Numbered from the stretch's first letter, positions 34,085-46,378 are shown. The stretch is DNA of 64,000 nt from Budorcas taxicolor (GCF_023091745.1 NC_068913.1:39004501-39068500); one strand, 5' to 3'. Translations and numbers: made by a program. Notes: generated by a model not told the origin, from the letters alone.

Positions 34085-35035
34085 AAACATGTGTACCTAT
34101 GACCTTATTACTCAGTTTAAGATCTAGAACCTTCCTTGTTCTATGTCATCCATCTCTGTGCTGTTTCTCTAATTCATTCTCTTAATTTCCTTCAAGAAAT
34201 GATTATTATTCTGAATTCTATATTTCATTCTTATTCTTTTAAAAAAGTTTGTCCTTAAATAGTAGTTTAATTTTGCTTGGCTTTACACTTCATAAAAGCA
34301 GCATCATGACCCCTATATTATCCTATTACATGGTTTGACCCAATACTATGTTTTTAAGAATTTTTAACATTGCTGAGAGTAGCCATATTTCATTCATGTT
34401 CACTGTTACCTATTAGCACATGGTGGGTATACACTAAATTTATATAGACAATCTTCTTTTAATGGGTTTTGAGACTATTTTCAGTTGGTTTTGATGTAAT
34501 AAACAGGATATTATAAGCATTATTTTATGTCTCCTGATGAATATATATAGCAATTATTTTAGGGTACTTAGACGTGGTATCCTTATGTCATAGGGCCTGT
34601 GGATGCATATATAATGACACACTTTCCAAAGGGTTACACCACTGATATATTCATAAACATTATATGATTATACCACTAATACTTTCATAAATATAGTTCT
34701 ACTAGCATAAATGTATTAGTGTTCTTTTTGCTTCATATATTAATCAACATTCAGATTTAGTATTACCTGATTTCTTTGAGTTTTCTAATCTGATGGGTCT
34801 AAAATGACTTCTTATTAAGGTCTTGATTCTTAATAAAATAATTATTTTATTACTAATGATTACATATGTGTATTGACATTTATATTTCCTCTTTTGCCAA
34901 AGGTTATCATATATCATGTCTGTTTTTCTGTTGGAATGTTTTAATCTTTCTTGTTGATTTGTAGGTTTTGCATATATTTTCTGATTCTTTTGTACAATAT
35001 CCAGAATTAAAGATCCCAGGAAATAGTTGGAGTTT
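34085..35035 (-). mobile_element. Old L1 (L1M-type) fragment, antisense
   Basis: Words in antisense L1 order: gctttacacttcataaaagc, cattgctgagagtagccata, ttttgatgtaataaacagga, ctgatgaatatatatagcaa, ccttatgtcatagggcctgt, acactttccaaagggttaca, ttgatttgtaggttttgcat. The collinearity over about 0.95 kb supports an old, highly diverged L1 near the end of ORF2. No open frame survives. Confidence 0.65.
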
Positions 35036-35044
35036 TTTCTAGTC

Positions 35045-35082
35045 AACTCATCAGACTAGATGAGTTTTTTTTGAAACTCATC
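35045..35082. repeat. Alternating inverted repeats (possible hairpin)
   Basis: aactcatc (35045-35052) is followed by its exact complement gatgagtt (35059-35066) after six bases, and then by aaactcatc (35074-35082). The middle arm can pair with either neighbour. Function unknown; may be chance. Confidence 0.6.
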
Positions 35083-35483
35083 TTGAAAAACTTGAATCCC
35101 CTGATGGGTAGATAATAAAGGAATGTTAAAAGAAATCTCATTTTGAGACATGGTGTTTCTGCCATTTAAAATAGTTTCTCTTTAATCTGTCATATTATAT
35201 TAATAGTAATAGAGATGAGACACTGAAACTGATGGCTATGCGATAATATAAAAAATGGAAAAAAAATTCCCTAAAAGTTCATTTTTTTTAAATGAATGGA
35301 ATGTCAGACAGTAATTTTTTTCATATTTAGCATGTATTACTATGTTTCCCTTTTGAAAAAGATGTGGCTCAACTTTTAAAGAATCACTGAAAAATGAAAA
35401 ACGAAGAGCAACGACACCATTTCCCCTTATTTGGAAAGGATAAGTATAAAATGGCGAAATGAAGTAATGCCCGATCATGCCTA
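35083..35483. other. No feature recognised
   Basis: AT-rich DNA between the old L1 and a Bov-A2 SINE. Confidence 0.5.
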
Positions 35484-35502
35484 TGTGTGTGTGTGTGTGT
35501 GT
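35484..35502. repeat. (TG)n microsatellite at a SINE edge
   Basis: About nine tg units immediately precede the antisense Bov-A2, where the tail of the element lies. The run may have grown from the SINE tail. Confidence 0.9.
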
Positions 35503-35762
35503 TAGTTGCTTAGTCATGCCCGACTCTTTGCAACCCCATAAACTGCAGCCCACCAGGCCCCTCCGTCCATGGGACTCTCCAGGCAAGAACACTGGAGTGG
35601 GTTGCCATTTCCCTCTCCAAAAGGAACTATAGAAAGAAAGAAAGTGAAGTCGTTCAGTCGTGTCTGACTCTCTGCGACCCCATGGACTGTAGCCCACCAG
35701 GTTCCTCCGTCCATGGAATTCTCCAGGCAAGAGTACTGGAGTAGGTTGCCATTTCCTTCTCC
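35503..35762 (-). mobile_element. Bov-A2-like SINE, two Bov-A units
   Basis: Two antisense Bov-A units (35503-35619 and 35641-35762) are joined by aaaggaactatagaaagaaag, which differs from the usual aatgcatgaaagtgaaaagtg linker. Possible short flanking repeats tatgtgt lie at each end. A 189-codon antisense frame crosses the SINE and flank; it is SINE-derived and not a gene. Confidence 0.9.
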
Positions 35763-37048
35763 ATATGTGTATAAATGTACTGATATAAGCATTCCCCGAC
35801 ATCATTGAGTGTCACACATATGCACAAGAATTCAGAAGCTGGCCTGTGGAAACTGAATAGGATAACCAGTTTAAGATAATAAAAATCTGATAAGTCCTTC
35901 AAGGCAGTGATTTCAGATCAACACAGAGTATCATCTGTCTTATACACCTTATACACCTGTGAATATAGGTGTTATCGCTTCTTCAAATGATAGGTGACCA
36001 ACATATTCAATACCATATGTGTTTAAAATTGACGGGGGATTAGATAAATGAAGACAGCTGATTTTTTTTGGCTTTGGATATTTCTTTAACATATTTTCTA
36101 TGGACTGATTTTTGTAACCTCAAGCATTGTAAAAACCGTGGTCCTTGCTTTAAAAAAAATAATGGACTAGAGTAAATTTCTGCAGATTCAGGGGAGGGCA
36201 TTCTGACATTCCATCGCTAATAGTGTGAATGATCTAGCTTGTTTGACTTACTAGGAAAAACTCCTTGATTTTGAATATGAAAATTCTTAAATACAATGAT
36301 TTGCCATTCATTGCTCTGGAGAAACTGATAAGGCAAGAACTGCAGAAAAGAGGATAAGACAATTGAATTTGACTTTACAAACATCATATTCTGAGGAAAT
36401 TAGAAAATATTCATATTGCTGACAATAAAGTGAAAACTTAGAACTTATAAGGCATTTGTGTCTGAGATCTAGCAGAAGATGGAGGTGAATAAACTCCTTT
36501 CAAAATATTGTTTTGTCTTCAATGATGATATTGGTGGAATGTCCTAAGGCTACATGATTTTAAAAAGGTGAGTTAGAACTTAGATGTATAGACAACAATT
36601 ATTCATGGGAATTGAAGAAATACTTAAGAGCAGAACTTCCATTAAGTTTTAATAATAGAGAAGGGATAAAAATTAAACATAAAAGTATTAAAAATATATC
36701 ATTAAAGAAACTGTGTTAGTGTGCCAAGGAAAATAGTGACAAATGTTAAAAATAGGAAAAGAATCATTGGATTTCATTATCAAATAATAAGTGGTACAAA
36801 TCAGGATTCTACTCAGGTTCATCTGAAAAACTATTCCATTTACACTTAGCTGTATTCTTTGGCTGTAATCCAGTGATTGAATATTTAGAGATAAGGGTAG
36901 TACTGGTTTGTTAAGGGATTAAATGAGAAAACATGTTGTAATTTTTTGTATTACAATAAATTAAAGAGATTAACAATTATAAATTAATCAAGGATATTGA
37001 TAGGAATGTTTCAAATGACTCAAAAACTGAGTCTTCAGTGTGTGGTAG
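35763..37048. other. AT-rich DNA, nothing recognised
   Basis: No repeat family or exon recognised. Confidence 0.5.
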
Positions 37049-37606
37049 TATGAAATTAAAAGACACTTAATCCTTGGAAGGAAAGTTATGACCAACCTAG
37101 ACAGCATATTAAAAAGCAAAGACATTACTTTGTCAACAAAGGTCCGTCTAGTCAAGGCTATGGTTTTTCCAGTGGTCATGTATGGATGTGAGAGTTGGAC
37201 TATAAAGAAAGCTGAGCGCTGAAGAATTGATGCTTTTGAACTGTGGGTTGGAGAAGATTCTTGAGAGTCCCTTGGACTGCAAGGAGATCCAACCAGTCCA
37301 TCCTAAAGGAGACCAGTCCTGGGTGTTCATTGGAAGGACTGATATTGAAGCTGAAACTCCAAAACTTTGGCCACCTGATGTGAAGAGGTGAACTCATTTG
37401 AAAAGACCCTGATGCTGGGAAAGATTGAGGGCAGGAGGAGAAGGGGATGACAGAGGATGAGATACCTGGATGGCATCACCTACTCTTGGACATGAGTTTG
37501 AGTGAACTCCCGGAGTTGGTGATGGACAGGGAGGCCTGGCGTGCTGCAGTCCATGGGGTCGCAAAGGGTCAGACACGACTGAGCGACTGAACTGGACTGG
37601 ACTGGT
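37049..37606 (+). mobile_element. BovB LINE 3' fragment
   Basis: Begins atgaaattaaaagacactta and ends actgagcgactgaactggac with two further actgg units. It covers only the C-terminal region and tail. Words ttaaaaagcaaagacatt and gaaagattgagggcaggagg give the older BovB type. Imperfect flanking words tggtagtatg and tggtagcgtg could be a TSD. Frame broken in several places. Confidence 0.92.
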
Positions 37607-37616
37607 AGCGTGCAAA

Positions 37617-38644
37617 TTTCAGTTAAAAAAAATAAAGTGTTCAGTGGGAAACAAAATATGCTGTAAAATGAGATATGTGTTTTGGTTTATTTTCTCACTT
37701 CCAAATTCCCAGAAGTTTGTGAGTACCTTTGTCTTGGAGGTATATGTGGGGTTGGGCTGAAAGAAGAAATTATCAGACAGAGGTAAGCCCTCTCCTGGCT
37801 TTTGTTTTCTGAAACCTAAACTGTTGAGGGTTTCTGCTTAGATAAGAGAGGTAAGAGTTTAACTTGCAGATGAAAAGTGCCATTGAGTTTAGAAAGGGCC
37901 AGAGAGTTGGGGCATCCTGGAAGTAGTGTGGACGCTTGCTCTCCTTGATTTCCCTGCTCCAGGGAGGTGATCATATCTAAGAGAAAAATGCTGTGTGGTT
38001 ATTTAAGGGAAATTTACTTAGTGCTCACAACACTAGGATTCTCAGCCTCAATAAGAAGCTTGATGCCCAAGTTAGGGAAACGTCAGAGGGATGACAGCCT
38101 ATTAACGGACTATGGTGTCTGGGCCACAGATTATTTAGAGGTGAAGAATGTGCATGAAAACTAGAGAATCCACCCACCAAACATTCTTCTAGATATGAAA
38201 GATCCCTTGGGTCTTCTCAAGACTCCACAGGGAGGGAAGCAATCTCAGGAGTGCATTAAACTGAAACTTTTCCTTCCTGTATAGAGGAGTTTCAGAATAA
38301 TATATATTTTTATTGCTATGTAAATAAATATGAGATTTGGAGCATACCTAACTGGAGTACTATAATATTCATAACTTTTATAAAAAAGATAAATCCTGGG
38401 GAAAGACAAATCATAGACCTTTATACTTTGACTTATTTCTAGCAAGCAGTGAAAAACATGCAGTAGGGCTCTGAGGTGGAACAAACTGAAAGTCATTAAA
38501 TATTTGTAATTACCTGCATCATAATGACAGCATCAGTGTGATGTGAGAAGTGATCAAGTTCTCTCTTTCTCAGCAAGCTCTTACACATAGTATGAAAATG
38601 GAAAAAGAAAGGCCTGGGGATAGGCACACAGCATTAAAAGGAAA
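37617..38644. other. No feature recognised
   Basis: A 65-codon frame at 37967-38164 has no known motif. No repeat family recognised. Confidence 0.5.
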
Positions 38645-38905
38645 GTAGAGAATGGCACCCCACTCCAGTACTCTTGCCTGGAAAATCCCATGGATGGAGG
38701 AGCCTGGTGGGCTGCAGTCCATGGGGTCGTAAGAGTCGGACACGACTGAGCGACTTCACTTTGACTTTTCACCTTCATGCATTGGAGAAGGAAATGGCAA
38801 CCCACTCCAGTGTTCTTGCCTGGAAAATCCCAGGGATGGGGGAGCCTGGTGGGCTGCCGTCTATGGGGTTGCACAGAGTCGGACACGACTGAAGTGATTT
38901 AGCAG
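38645..38905 (+). mobile_element. Bov-A2 SINE, dimer
   Basis: Runs from gagaatggcaccccactcca through the linker cttcatgcattggagaagg to gactgaagtgatttagcaga. Divergence is low. No clear TSD longer than five bases was found. Confidence 0.94.
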
Positions 38906-40317
38906 AGAAAGATTAATCCTGGAACAAAGACAGGAAATAGAGGAGACGAAAGCTTTGGTTTGTGGGCCTACCTTGGAGTCCCTGGAGCCAGATATGGAAG
39001 AAGATATTCTACCGAGGGTAGCAAAGTTCATTACTCTGGATCTGGCAGCCTTATCCAGACTGGGGAATGCTACCAATTCCTCATTCTTGTGTATTTCATT
39101 TTCTGTTGAAAGATTGATGATTACTTCTGCATTAGAGTGGGCGAACTTTTTCACATATCTGCCTCAGTAAGTCTACTGGAGTCTGGCAACTTGCCTCAAC
39201 TGGCAGCAAACAGGCAGGATATACCCCTCTGAAACTCTGTGGGTGGAAGAAAATTTGACTTGGCCTGTGTTTGCATTAGACAAGCCTAGTAACCACCATC
39301 TCTTGCTGCAACCAAGAAGTTTGGGCTAGCAGCCAATTTTCAAGGTAAAACATAAATCTTTAAATATGATTTGATAAGAATATAATAATACCATACATTC
39401 TTTATCTGGGTGGTGTTTTTAACAAAGTGTGTCTGACCACGCAAACCAGTCAAACCAAACTACCAGACATTACTTTCCTTATTTAGACTGTGTAGATGGC
39501 AGAATGAGTGATTCATTGTGAAGAGAAAGCACAAATATACAGAAAATTGTATGATAGTTGGTAGTACTTTTGCAGAAAGTCTGTGCTTTTTGCTAAAATT
39601 TTGCCAACAGTTTTGCAAACTGGGGGAAAAATTAGGGGAAGGTTATAGGTTAGTGATTCTTCTTGGCATCCTGGTGAAATGGTATAAGAATATTAGAACT
39701 TATGTGGTGCTTATGGGTGAATACTGTGCAGTGCTGTAGACTGTGATTTCTCTCCCTAAATGCTAATTAATATTCTAAAGTACAACTTATTAAAGCTTAT
39801 TTAACAGTACATTTTGTAAATTGTAAGTAAATAAATAGTATTCATAAATGAAATTGATAATAAAACCCACAAATATGAATTCATTCATAATTATATTATA
39901 ATTTTTATTATAAATAATTTGTCCATAAATAAAGTTGCATCATTTATTAAAGTATACTTAGGAGTCTAGTTAAGTATTCTAAAAAGAAAATTTGGTTCCA
40001 ATTAACATTCAGTAGTTGTTCAAAACTCGAAGGCATACTCAAATAGACAGGTGGTTGACATTTTAGGAAGGACAATTTCTTAATTAATACTCAGCCTTGT
40101 TTTGATTTGCTAATAGTTTTCAATTGTTGTCATTCTTGTTTCCTATTAAAACATTGTGCGTGCTTAATTTCATTTTCAATTTACATTATATTGTACCTTT
40201 CTTTGAGGAAGATAAATATCTCCATCAATAGAATTTTGACCTAGGATTTGGTATCAATTACTTTAACTGGTTTGCTTCGCATTTTGAACACTAATCTTCA
40301 TATCTCTATTGGTAAGG

Positions 40318-40319
<2 letters not shown>
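38906..40319. other. Mostly unassigned DNA, AT-rich near the right
   Basis: The part 38930-39340 is less AT-rich and holds frames on both strands (39-98 codon range) without recognisable motif. The part 39760-39960 is extremely AT-rich (ttcataattatattataatt). Confidence 0.45.

Positions 40320-40320
<1 letters not shown>

Positions 40321-40353
<33 letters not shown>
40321..40353. repeat. (TG)16 microsatellite
   Basis: An uninterrupted TG run of 33 bases, the longest pure dinucleotide tract in the window and a likely polymorphic marker. Confidence 0.97.
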
Positions 40354-40356
<3 letters not shown>

Positions 40357-40725
40357 CAAACGTTCACTGTATTAAATATCATTGACTTATTCTTCATTAG
40401 AATATGATAATTGGTAGGATAATGGACCTGAGATCTTTTCCCCTCCTCAGTAAGAAACACTGAAATGTTTGAGAGTGGTAAAAAGTGATTTTTAAGTACA
40501 TAGTAAGATACTTAGCCAGACATCCTGGAATGTGAAGTCAAGTGGGCCTTAGAAAGCATCACTACGAACAAAGCTAATAGAGGTGATGGAATTCCAGTTG
40601 AGCTATTTCAAATCCTGAAAGATGATGCTGTGAAAGTGGTGCACTCAATATGCCAGCAAATTTGGAAAACTCAGCAGTGGACACAGGACTGGAAAAGGTC
40701 AGTTTTCATTCCAATCCCAAAGAAA

Positions 40726-40848
40726 AGGGAAGGGAAGTCGTTCAGTTGTGTCTGACTCTTCATGACCCCATGGGCTACAGCCTACCAGGCTCCTCTGTCC
40801 ATGGGATTTTCTGGGCAAGACTACTGGAGTGGGGTGCCATTGCCGTCT
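40726..40848 (-). mobile_element. Bov-A SINE monomer inserted in BovB
   Basis: An antisense Bov-A unit (aagtcgttcagttgtgtctg ... ggagtggggtgccattgccg) interrupts BovB between the words cccaaagaaa and aaaggcaatgcc. The flanking ccaaagaaa (40717-40725 and 40849-40857) is the likely 9-bp TSD, with two bases shared with the SINE end. Confidence 0.92.
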
Positions 40849-42159
40849 CCAAAGAAAGGCAATGCCAAAGAATGCTCAAATTACCACACAATTGCACTCA
40901 TCTCACATGCTAGTAAAGTAATGCTCAAAATTCTCAAAGCCAGGCTTAAACAGTATGTGAACCATGAACTTCCAGATGTTCAAGCTGGTTTTAGAAAAGG
41001 CAGAGGAACCAGAAATCAAATTGCCAACATCCGCTGGATCATGGAAAAAGCAAGAGAGTTCCAGAAAAACATCTATTTCTGCTTTATTGACTATGCCAAA
41101 GCCTTAGACTGTGTGGATCACAATAAACTGTGGAAAATTCTGAAAGAGATGGGAATACCAGACCACCTGACCTGCCTCTTGAGAAATCTGTATGCAGGTC
41201 AGGAAGCAACAGTTAGAACTGGACAAGGAACAACAGACTGGTTCCAAATAGGAAAAGGAGTACATCAAGGCTGTATATTGTCACCCTGCTTATTTAACTT
41301 ATATGCAGAGTACATCATGAGAAAGGCTGGGGTGGAGGAAGCACAAGCTGGAATCAAGATTGCCGGGAGAAATATCAATAACCTCAGATATGCAGATGAC
41401 ACCATCCTTATGACAGAAAGTGAAGAGGAACCAAAAATCCTCTTGATGAAAGTGAAAGAGGAGACTGAAAAAGTTGGCTTAAATCTCAACATTCAGAAAA
41501 CAAAGATCATGGCATCTGGTCCCATCACTTCATGGGAAATAGATGGGGAAACAGTGGAAACAGTGTCTGGCTTTGTTTTGGGGGGCTCCAAAATCACTGT
41601 AGATGGTGATTGCAGCCATGAAATTAAAAGATGCTTACTCCTTGGAAGAAAAGTTATGACTAACCTAGATGGCATATTCAAAAGCAGAGACATTACTTTG
41701 CCAACAAAGATCCGTCTAGTCAAGGCTATGGTTTTTCCAGTGGTCATGTATGAATGTGAGAGTTGGACTGTGAAGCGAGCTGAGTGCCAAAGAATTGATG
41801 CTTTTGAACTGTGGTGTTGGAGAAGACTCTTGAGAGTCCCTTGGACTGCAAGGGGATCCAACCAGTCCATCCTAAAGGAAATCAGTCCTGGGTGTTCTTT
41901 GGAAGGAATGATGCTAAAGCTGAAACTCCAATACTTTGGTCACCTCATGCAAAGAGTTGACTCATTGGAAAAGACTCTGATGCTGGGAGGGATTGGGGGC
42001 AGGAAGAAGAGGGGACGACAGAGGATGAGATGGCTGGATGGCATCACGGACTCGATGGACGTGAGTCTGAGTGAACTCCGGGAGTTGGTGATGGACAGGG
42101 AGGCCTGGCGTGCTGAGATTCATGGGGTTGCAAAGTGTCGGACACAACTGAGCGACTGA
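40762..42159 (+). pseudogene. 465-codon chimeric frame: antisense Bov-A plus BovB RT
   Basis: This is the longest open frame in the window. Residues 1-30 (from MTPWATAYQA to PLPSP) are read from the antisense SINE; from KKGNAKECSN (31-40) onward it is BovB RT. Motifs: GFRKGRGT 76-83, motif A CFIDYAKALDCVDH 107-120, motif B HQGCILSPCLFNLY 168-181, motif C YADD 210-213, LNIQKTKIM near 244-252. The frame reaches the natural BovB C-terminus (RTQLSD). All three catalytic Asp are present. The Met lies just after an in-frame TGA inside the SINE. No endonuclease is present, so autonomous retrotransposition is not expected. Confidence 0.88.
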
Positions 42160-42176
42160 ACTGAACTGAAGATACT

Positions 42177-43689
42177 GATACAAATACAATCTTGATGCTA
42201 AAGTGAAATTTAAATGAGTTTATGGAGAAAAAATAAATGAATATAAGACTTTTTCTCAGTAAATTGTAACATAGAAATATTGATCTTTTTTGTCTTGGTC
42301 TCTGGAGTCGTTTCCTCTCACTCTCCTGCTGCTAGGAAACTGGAGCCTGTCCCTTTGGAAGGCATCCTCTCCCACTGGCCATACTTGTCCTGCACACACT
42401 GCATTCCCCTCCATTCCCGACATACACACACACCATCTTTAACATAGTCCATCAAACAGTATTCAACTAGCCAAATTGTCAAATCATCCAGTAAACCTTT
42501 AATTGTTTTGGATTATAGATCCTTCTAAATCTTAGTGATTTAGTGAACCATTGTATGTTACTGATATACTTAATACTATCAACCAAACATGGAACTTTTT
42601 TCTAAGATGAAAAATTGAAACATAAAATATAAGCATGCAGTTCTGCCTCATCCAGTATTCAGTGTTGATATAACACTGGCAATCTTAGAAATCTGTGTAT
42701 CCATTTTACTACTGGAAAATGTTGTTAACATATAATTCTCTTCTATAGTGTTCACAGCAAAGGTAAGAAAGCCTGGTCATATGTCCTTAACAATTAGAAG
42801 TTCACATTGTCCAACACTTGCTTCATTTTGACTCTTGCTGGCCCATCTGTTAATTTTTCCACTATGGTCTCTCTTTCCACCATTTCTTTTTATTTCTCTT
42901 GAACTGATCCAGGATAATTGAAAAAAAAAAAAGTGCCAAAGAAGAGTATCACACTAGATATACTACAAATTTAATAAAGTCTAAAATACTTTCAAGAAAA
43001 ATCAGTAGGTATTTGAAATTGGGAGGAAATTTTTGTCATTATAAAGGGCATAGTAAATATCACTGCGCCATGAGAGGATTAACCCAAAATGAATGGGACT
43101 AGGAACTGGGTTAGCCATGGCCCCAGCAATTTATCTTGTCTTCAGAGGTTTGGAAGAAAAAGGAAGAGCATTTGCCATCTAAGCAAACAGATATAATTCC
43201 AAATGGATATGCTTCTTATAGAGCTTATTCTACTATGGTTCCCATTTCTGAACATTCCTAATGCCAAATGGGGTGTGTAATGTACAATAAATCACATCTC
43301 CAAACATTAATTTCAGGAGCAACAAATAATAACTAGGTTGTTGGATGTAGCAAGGTCAGCTAAGTTTCCTATTATTGTATTTATGATGCTAGGTCATTAA
43401 CTTTTTCAACTGGTAGCCTTTATTAGCTGGCACCAAAGATTTAAGTGTGAGACTGTTTTTTTCCAGTAGCCTAATTTTTCCTGTGAATAATAAAAAGAAA
43501 CCTCTGATTTTATTAATAAACATCTATTGTTCAAGGAAACCACTAAATCATGGCTTTGAAACCACATAGCTAATTTAACTATAAAGGAGTGAGATGAATG
43601 GTATCCTATAGATGAGATATAAACGTTATGAAACTACATCATGAGACCCCTACTGGCTTATGCTTTCACGGCTGAGGTTCAGAGATACT
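42177..43689. other. No feature recognised
   Basis: A short less AT-rich patch at 42300-42440 (ctctcctgctgctaggaaac, gcattcccctccattcccga) has no long frame. The rest is unassigned. Confidence 0.5.
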
Positions 43690-43865
43690 TCTCTTAGAAT
43701 ACCAGCTCTACCTGTGGAGAGGCAGTATGTCCTTTTCGAAACTAATTAAACCTAAGTCTCAGTTTTCCCATGAATACAATGGAAATAAAGTACCTACCAT
43801 ACTGAGTTCTTGTGATAGTTAAAGAAACCAACACATGTAAAGTACTTAGGACAAAGTACCCACGT
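43690..43865 (+). mobile_element. MIR SINE
   Basis: Core words aagtctcagttttcccatg, aatacaatggaaataaagta, cctaccatactgagttcttg, tgatagttaaagaaacc and acatgtaaagtacttagg follow the MIR sense consensus from the 'cctcagtttcctcatctg' segment to 'gtaaagcgcttag'. The left edge is uncertain. Confidence 0.7.
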
Positions 43866-45249
43866 AGGCTCTTAGATCTGGCCCTTACGTTAACCGGAAC
43901 TTTTGAACATAGTAGAGCAGACAGCTTTCTTTCTCATCAGTGTTGCTTTCATGTCTCCCCAGCTGGAGCTGTGGTCGCCTTCAAATCATACCAGTAAATA
44001 CTCATCAACCTGGGCTTTAGAAATGACTATATGTGTAGTTGCTCAAATGAAGAACAAACACTGCTTTCTATACAATATTATTATTGGCATGCTATCCACT
44101 GGATTTGTTCAAGCACTATAGTTCTCAATTATCTGTAATTAGAGTTTTAGATGAAAGTTGAATAAGGAAAGAAACAATATAAAGAATTGACAGAGCCCAC
44201 GTACATGTTTTAACCAGCCTGCCATTAAAAGCCCATACAGTGTTGATATCTTCCAGTAGGCAGTTATGCAAGTGCCTATTTCCAAGATATCTTATGAAGT
44301 CTTAGAAGTATTTTATCAGTACTTTATAGAATTGTTTTCAGTAAAGTCTTTATTTTAAAAGGAACCCTCCCTCTAAAATTGAAAGAGAATACCACAATTT
44401 AAAGGTGATTTTTTTTAGGAGGAAAGATTAAACAGAAAATATAATGATTAAAGAATTTTGACCTAATGAAAATATAGAGGTGAAAGTAAACTGATCAAGA
44501 AGTTTGAAACTAGAGTAGAAACATCACCCTGACTGAGGATGTAGCTTGTGTTTCCTATTTTGCCTCTAACTTAGCAAAAGGGCAGCATATTTGTAATTCT
44601 GAAGTTAAGACTGTTTAGTGCATCATTTTACAGGCATGCAGGACAAGTTCAGGGAAATATGTGATTCATCTGCTTAGAAAAAGAGCCATATTTAACCAAT
44701 TTCCCCACCTCTATCCATTGATGTCATTTTCTTGTGCCAGAAGAGATTCATTTTACTGCTTTAGTTACAATAGAACTGTCTTAGCTTGTTGATTCCCCAC
44801 AAGCATTTTTACACACATATATCACCTAAAATTTCTAGAGCCATTAAATCACAGACTTCCCATTACAAAGGAGCTTGTTAAGAGGAGGATATGAGTTGGA
44901 ACATTACCATATTGAGTAACCAAAAACACAAACTTGAGTTTGTATGAGTCTAGACACATATGCAGGCTCCCTGGAATCACAGAGAGGTATTTTAGTGCTT
45001 GCAACCCCTAACAGATTTGGCTTTTTATCTTGCCTAGCAAACGAAGAGAAACCTGTTTAGTTTTATGTTATCACTGCTTTTGGAATAACACACTTAGTGT
45101 TTCGGAGGATCCATGTAAATTAATAGGCATATTTAAGATTGAGGTTTGTGAGGCGCTTTTTGTTTGTTTATGCCTGACTTGTCTACATCACTTTAAATCT
45201 ATTTCTTTCATTATCTCCAAAATTAGTCCACCTATGTATTTTGTCAGTG
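43866..45249. other. No feature recognised
   Basis: Unassigned DNA. Frames at 43812-43997, 43903-44121 and 45030-45284 are short, overlapping in part, and carry no known motif. Confidence 0.5.
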
Positions 45250-45410
45250 CAAAACTATCAATAATAATAACTATCATTTACTGATCATAGACTATTTACA
45301 AGGAACTTACACATTGTCTCATATCAATCCTGCAAGTAGTATAGTCGGGAAAAACTGAGGCCTATATTAATATAGGAAGTAACCTTCTGAAAGTCTCAGG
45401 ACTAGTTAAA
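45250..45410 (-). mobile_element. MIR SINE, antisense
   Basis: Words ataataataactatcattta, catagactatttacaaggaa, cattgtctcatatcaatcct, gcaagtagtatagtcggg, actgaggcctatat and gaagtaaccttctgaaag follow antisense MIR order. Confidence 0.65.
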
Positions 45411-45537
45411 TTTTTATATTATCTGTATATATCTCTCTCTTTTGTGGACTTTTAAGCCACAAAAGATTGTTGTTTAATATTCTCCATTATATATCCAATT
45501 ATTAATATGAATTTATAATTTTAAAACTTGGTAAATA

Positions 45538-45660
45538 GTTTTGAGCATCTACTCTATACCAGTTATAGTGGCTTAGAAACAGATAAATTTCCACCTAAAC
45601 CCTGCCCTTCTAGAGTTGACAGTCTAGTGAGAGGGCCAGATATTTCAGATGATTATGAGA
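45538..45660 (+). mobile_element. L2-type remnant
   Basis: Words ttttgagcatctactctata, ccagttatagtggcttag, ccctgcccttctagagttga, cagtctagtgagagggc follow the L2 order 'ttgagcacctactatgtgcc ... ctgccctcaaggagctcacagtctagtggg'. Confidence 0.6.
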
Positions 45661-45726
45661 TCAAGTAATTATAATGATAAGGATAAAATCTGAGTCAGGG
45701 ACTAAAGGTCTGTATTTCTGTCTGTC

Positions 45727-45873
45727 TGCTGTTGCTATTGTTGAGTCACCCAGTTGTGTCCTACTCTTTGCGACCCCGTGGACTGCAGCACACCAGGCCT
45801 CTCTCCCTCACCATCTCCCAAAGTTTGCCCAAGTTCATGTCCATTGCCTTGTGATGCCATGTCTGTCTTCTAG
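45727..45873 (-). mobile_element. BovB LINE tail fragment, antisense
   Basis: Words gagtcacccagttgtgtcct, actctttgcgaccccgtgga, accaggcctctctccctcac, catctcccaaagtttgccca and tcatgtccattgccttgtga are the antisense of the BovB C-terminus and tail (GREAWRAAVHG region). Only about 150 bases remain. Confidence 0.8.
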
Positions 45874-46309
45874 GGTGAATTATTATGTAATATTTCAAGT
45901 TAGGCTTTCAAAAATGTCATAGTATCCCCCATGGATTTTATTTTGCTCATCCAACTATTCAAACAGTACAAAGTTCTATCAACTATTCTATTACATATAT
46001 AATACACATGACTAGTCTTATTATATACAAAACAGAACATAGGCATTTAATATATATACATGTGCATACATATATATACACACATATTCTATCGAATACA
46101 CGTGTTTGAATGTATTATAAAATCTTATATGCATAATGAAACCATATAACTAACTTATAAACATATATATAAGCAAAAGGAAATTGTTTTCTGTGTTAAA
46201 ATATTTTAAATATAAGCTTTCAGACTTAATCTTCAGCATTCTCTTTTGATTTTAATTCTAGTCATGAAGAGTTAGACACTACTCTTGGCTGTCACTGATT
46301 GACTGCACA
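45874..46309. other. AT-rich, TA/CA-like low complexity
   Basis: Imperfect tatata and acatat words concentrate at 46045-46090. No repeat family or gene recognised. Confidence 0.6.
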
Positions 46310-46378
46310 GCTGCTGCTGCTGCTGCTGCTAAGTCACTTCAGTCGTGTCCGACTCTGTGCAACCCCATAGACGGCAGT
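46310..46378 (-). mobile_element. Bov-A2 SINE, short tail fragment with (GCT)7
   Basis: (gct)7 is followed by aagtcacttcagtcgtgtcc, gactctgtgcaaccccatag and acggcag, then homology stops. Only about 70 bases of the SINE 3' end remain. Confidence 0.88.

Larger units (their letters stand above)
40513..42168 (+). mobile_element. BovB LINE, 5'-truncated, with internal Bov-A and 8-bp TSD
   Basis: Starts at agccagacatcctggaatgt and ends ctgagcgactgaactgaact. The exact repeat aagatact lies at 40505-40512 and 42169-42176, so the copy probably inserted in this truncated form, without an endonuclease. It is of the young BovB type (GIFKSRD, EGMMLKLK, GGIGGRK, SLSELRE). It carries the least damaged RT in the window. 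A Bov-A SINE later landed inside it at 40726-40848. Confidence 0.96.

Noticed and set aside
35236..35805. 189-codon minus-strand frame
   Set aside because: Most of it is read through two Bov-A SINE units, which give similar peptides at many places in this window; not a host gene.
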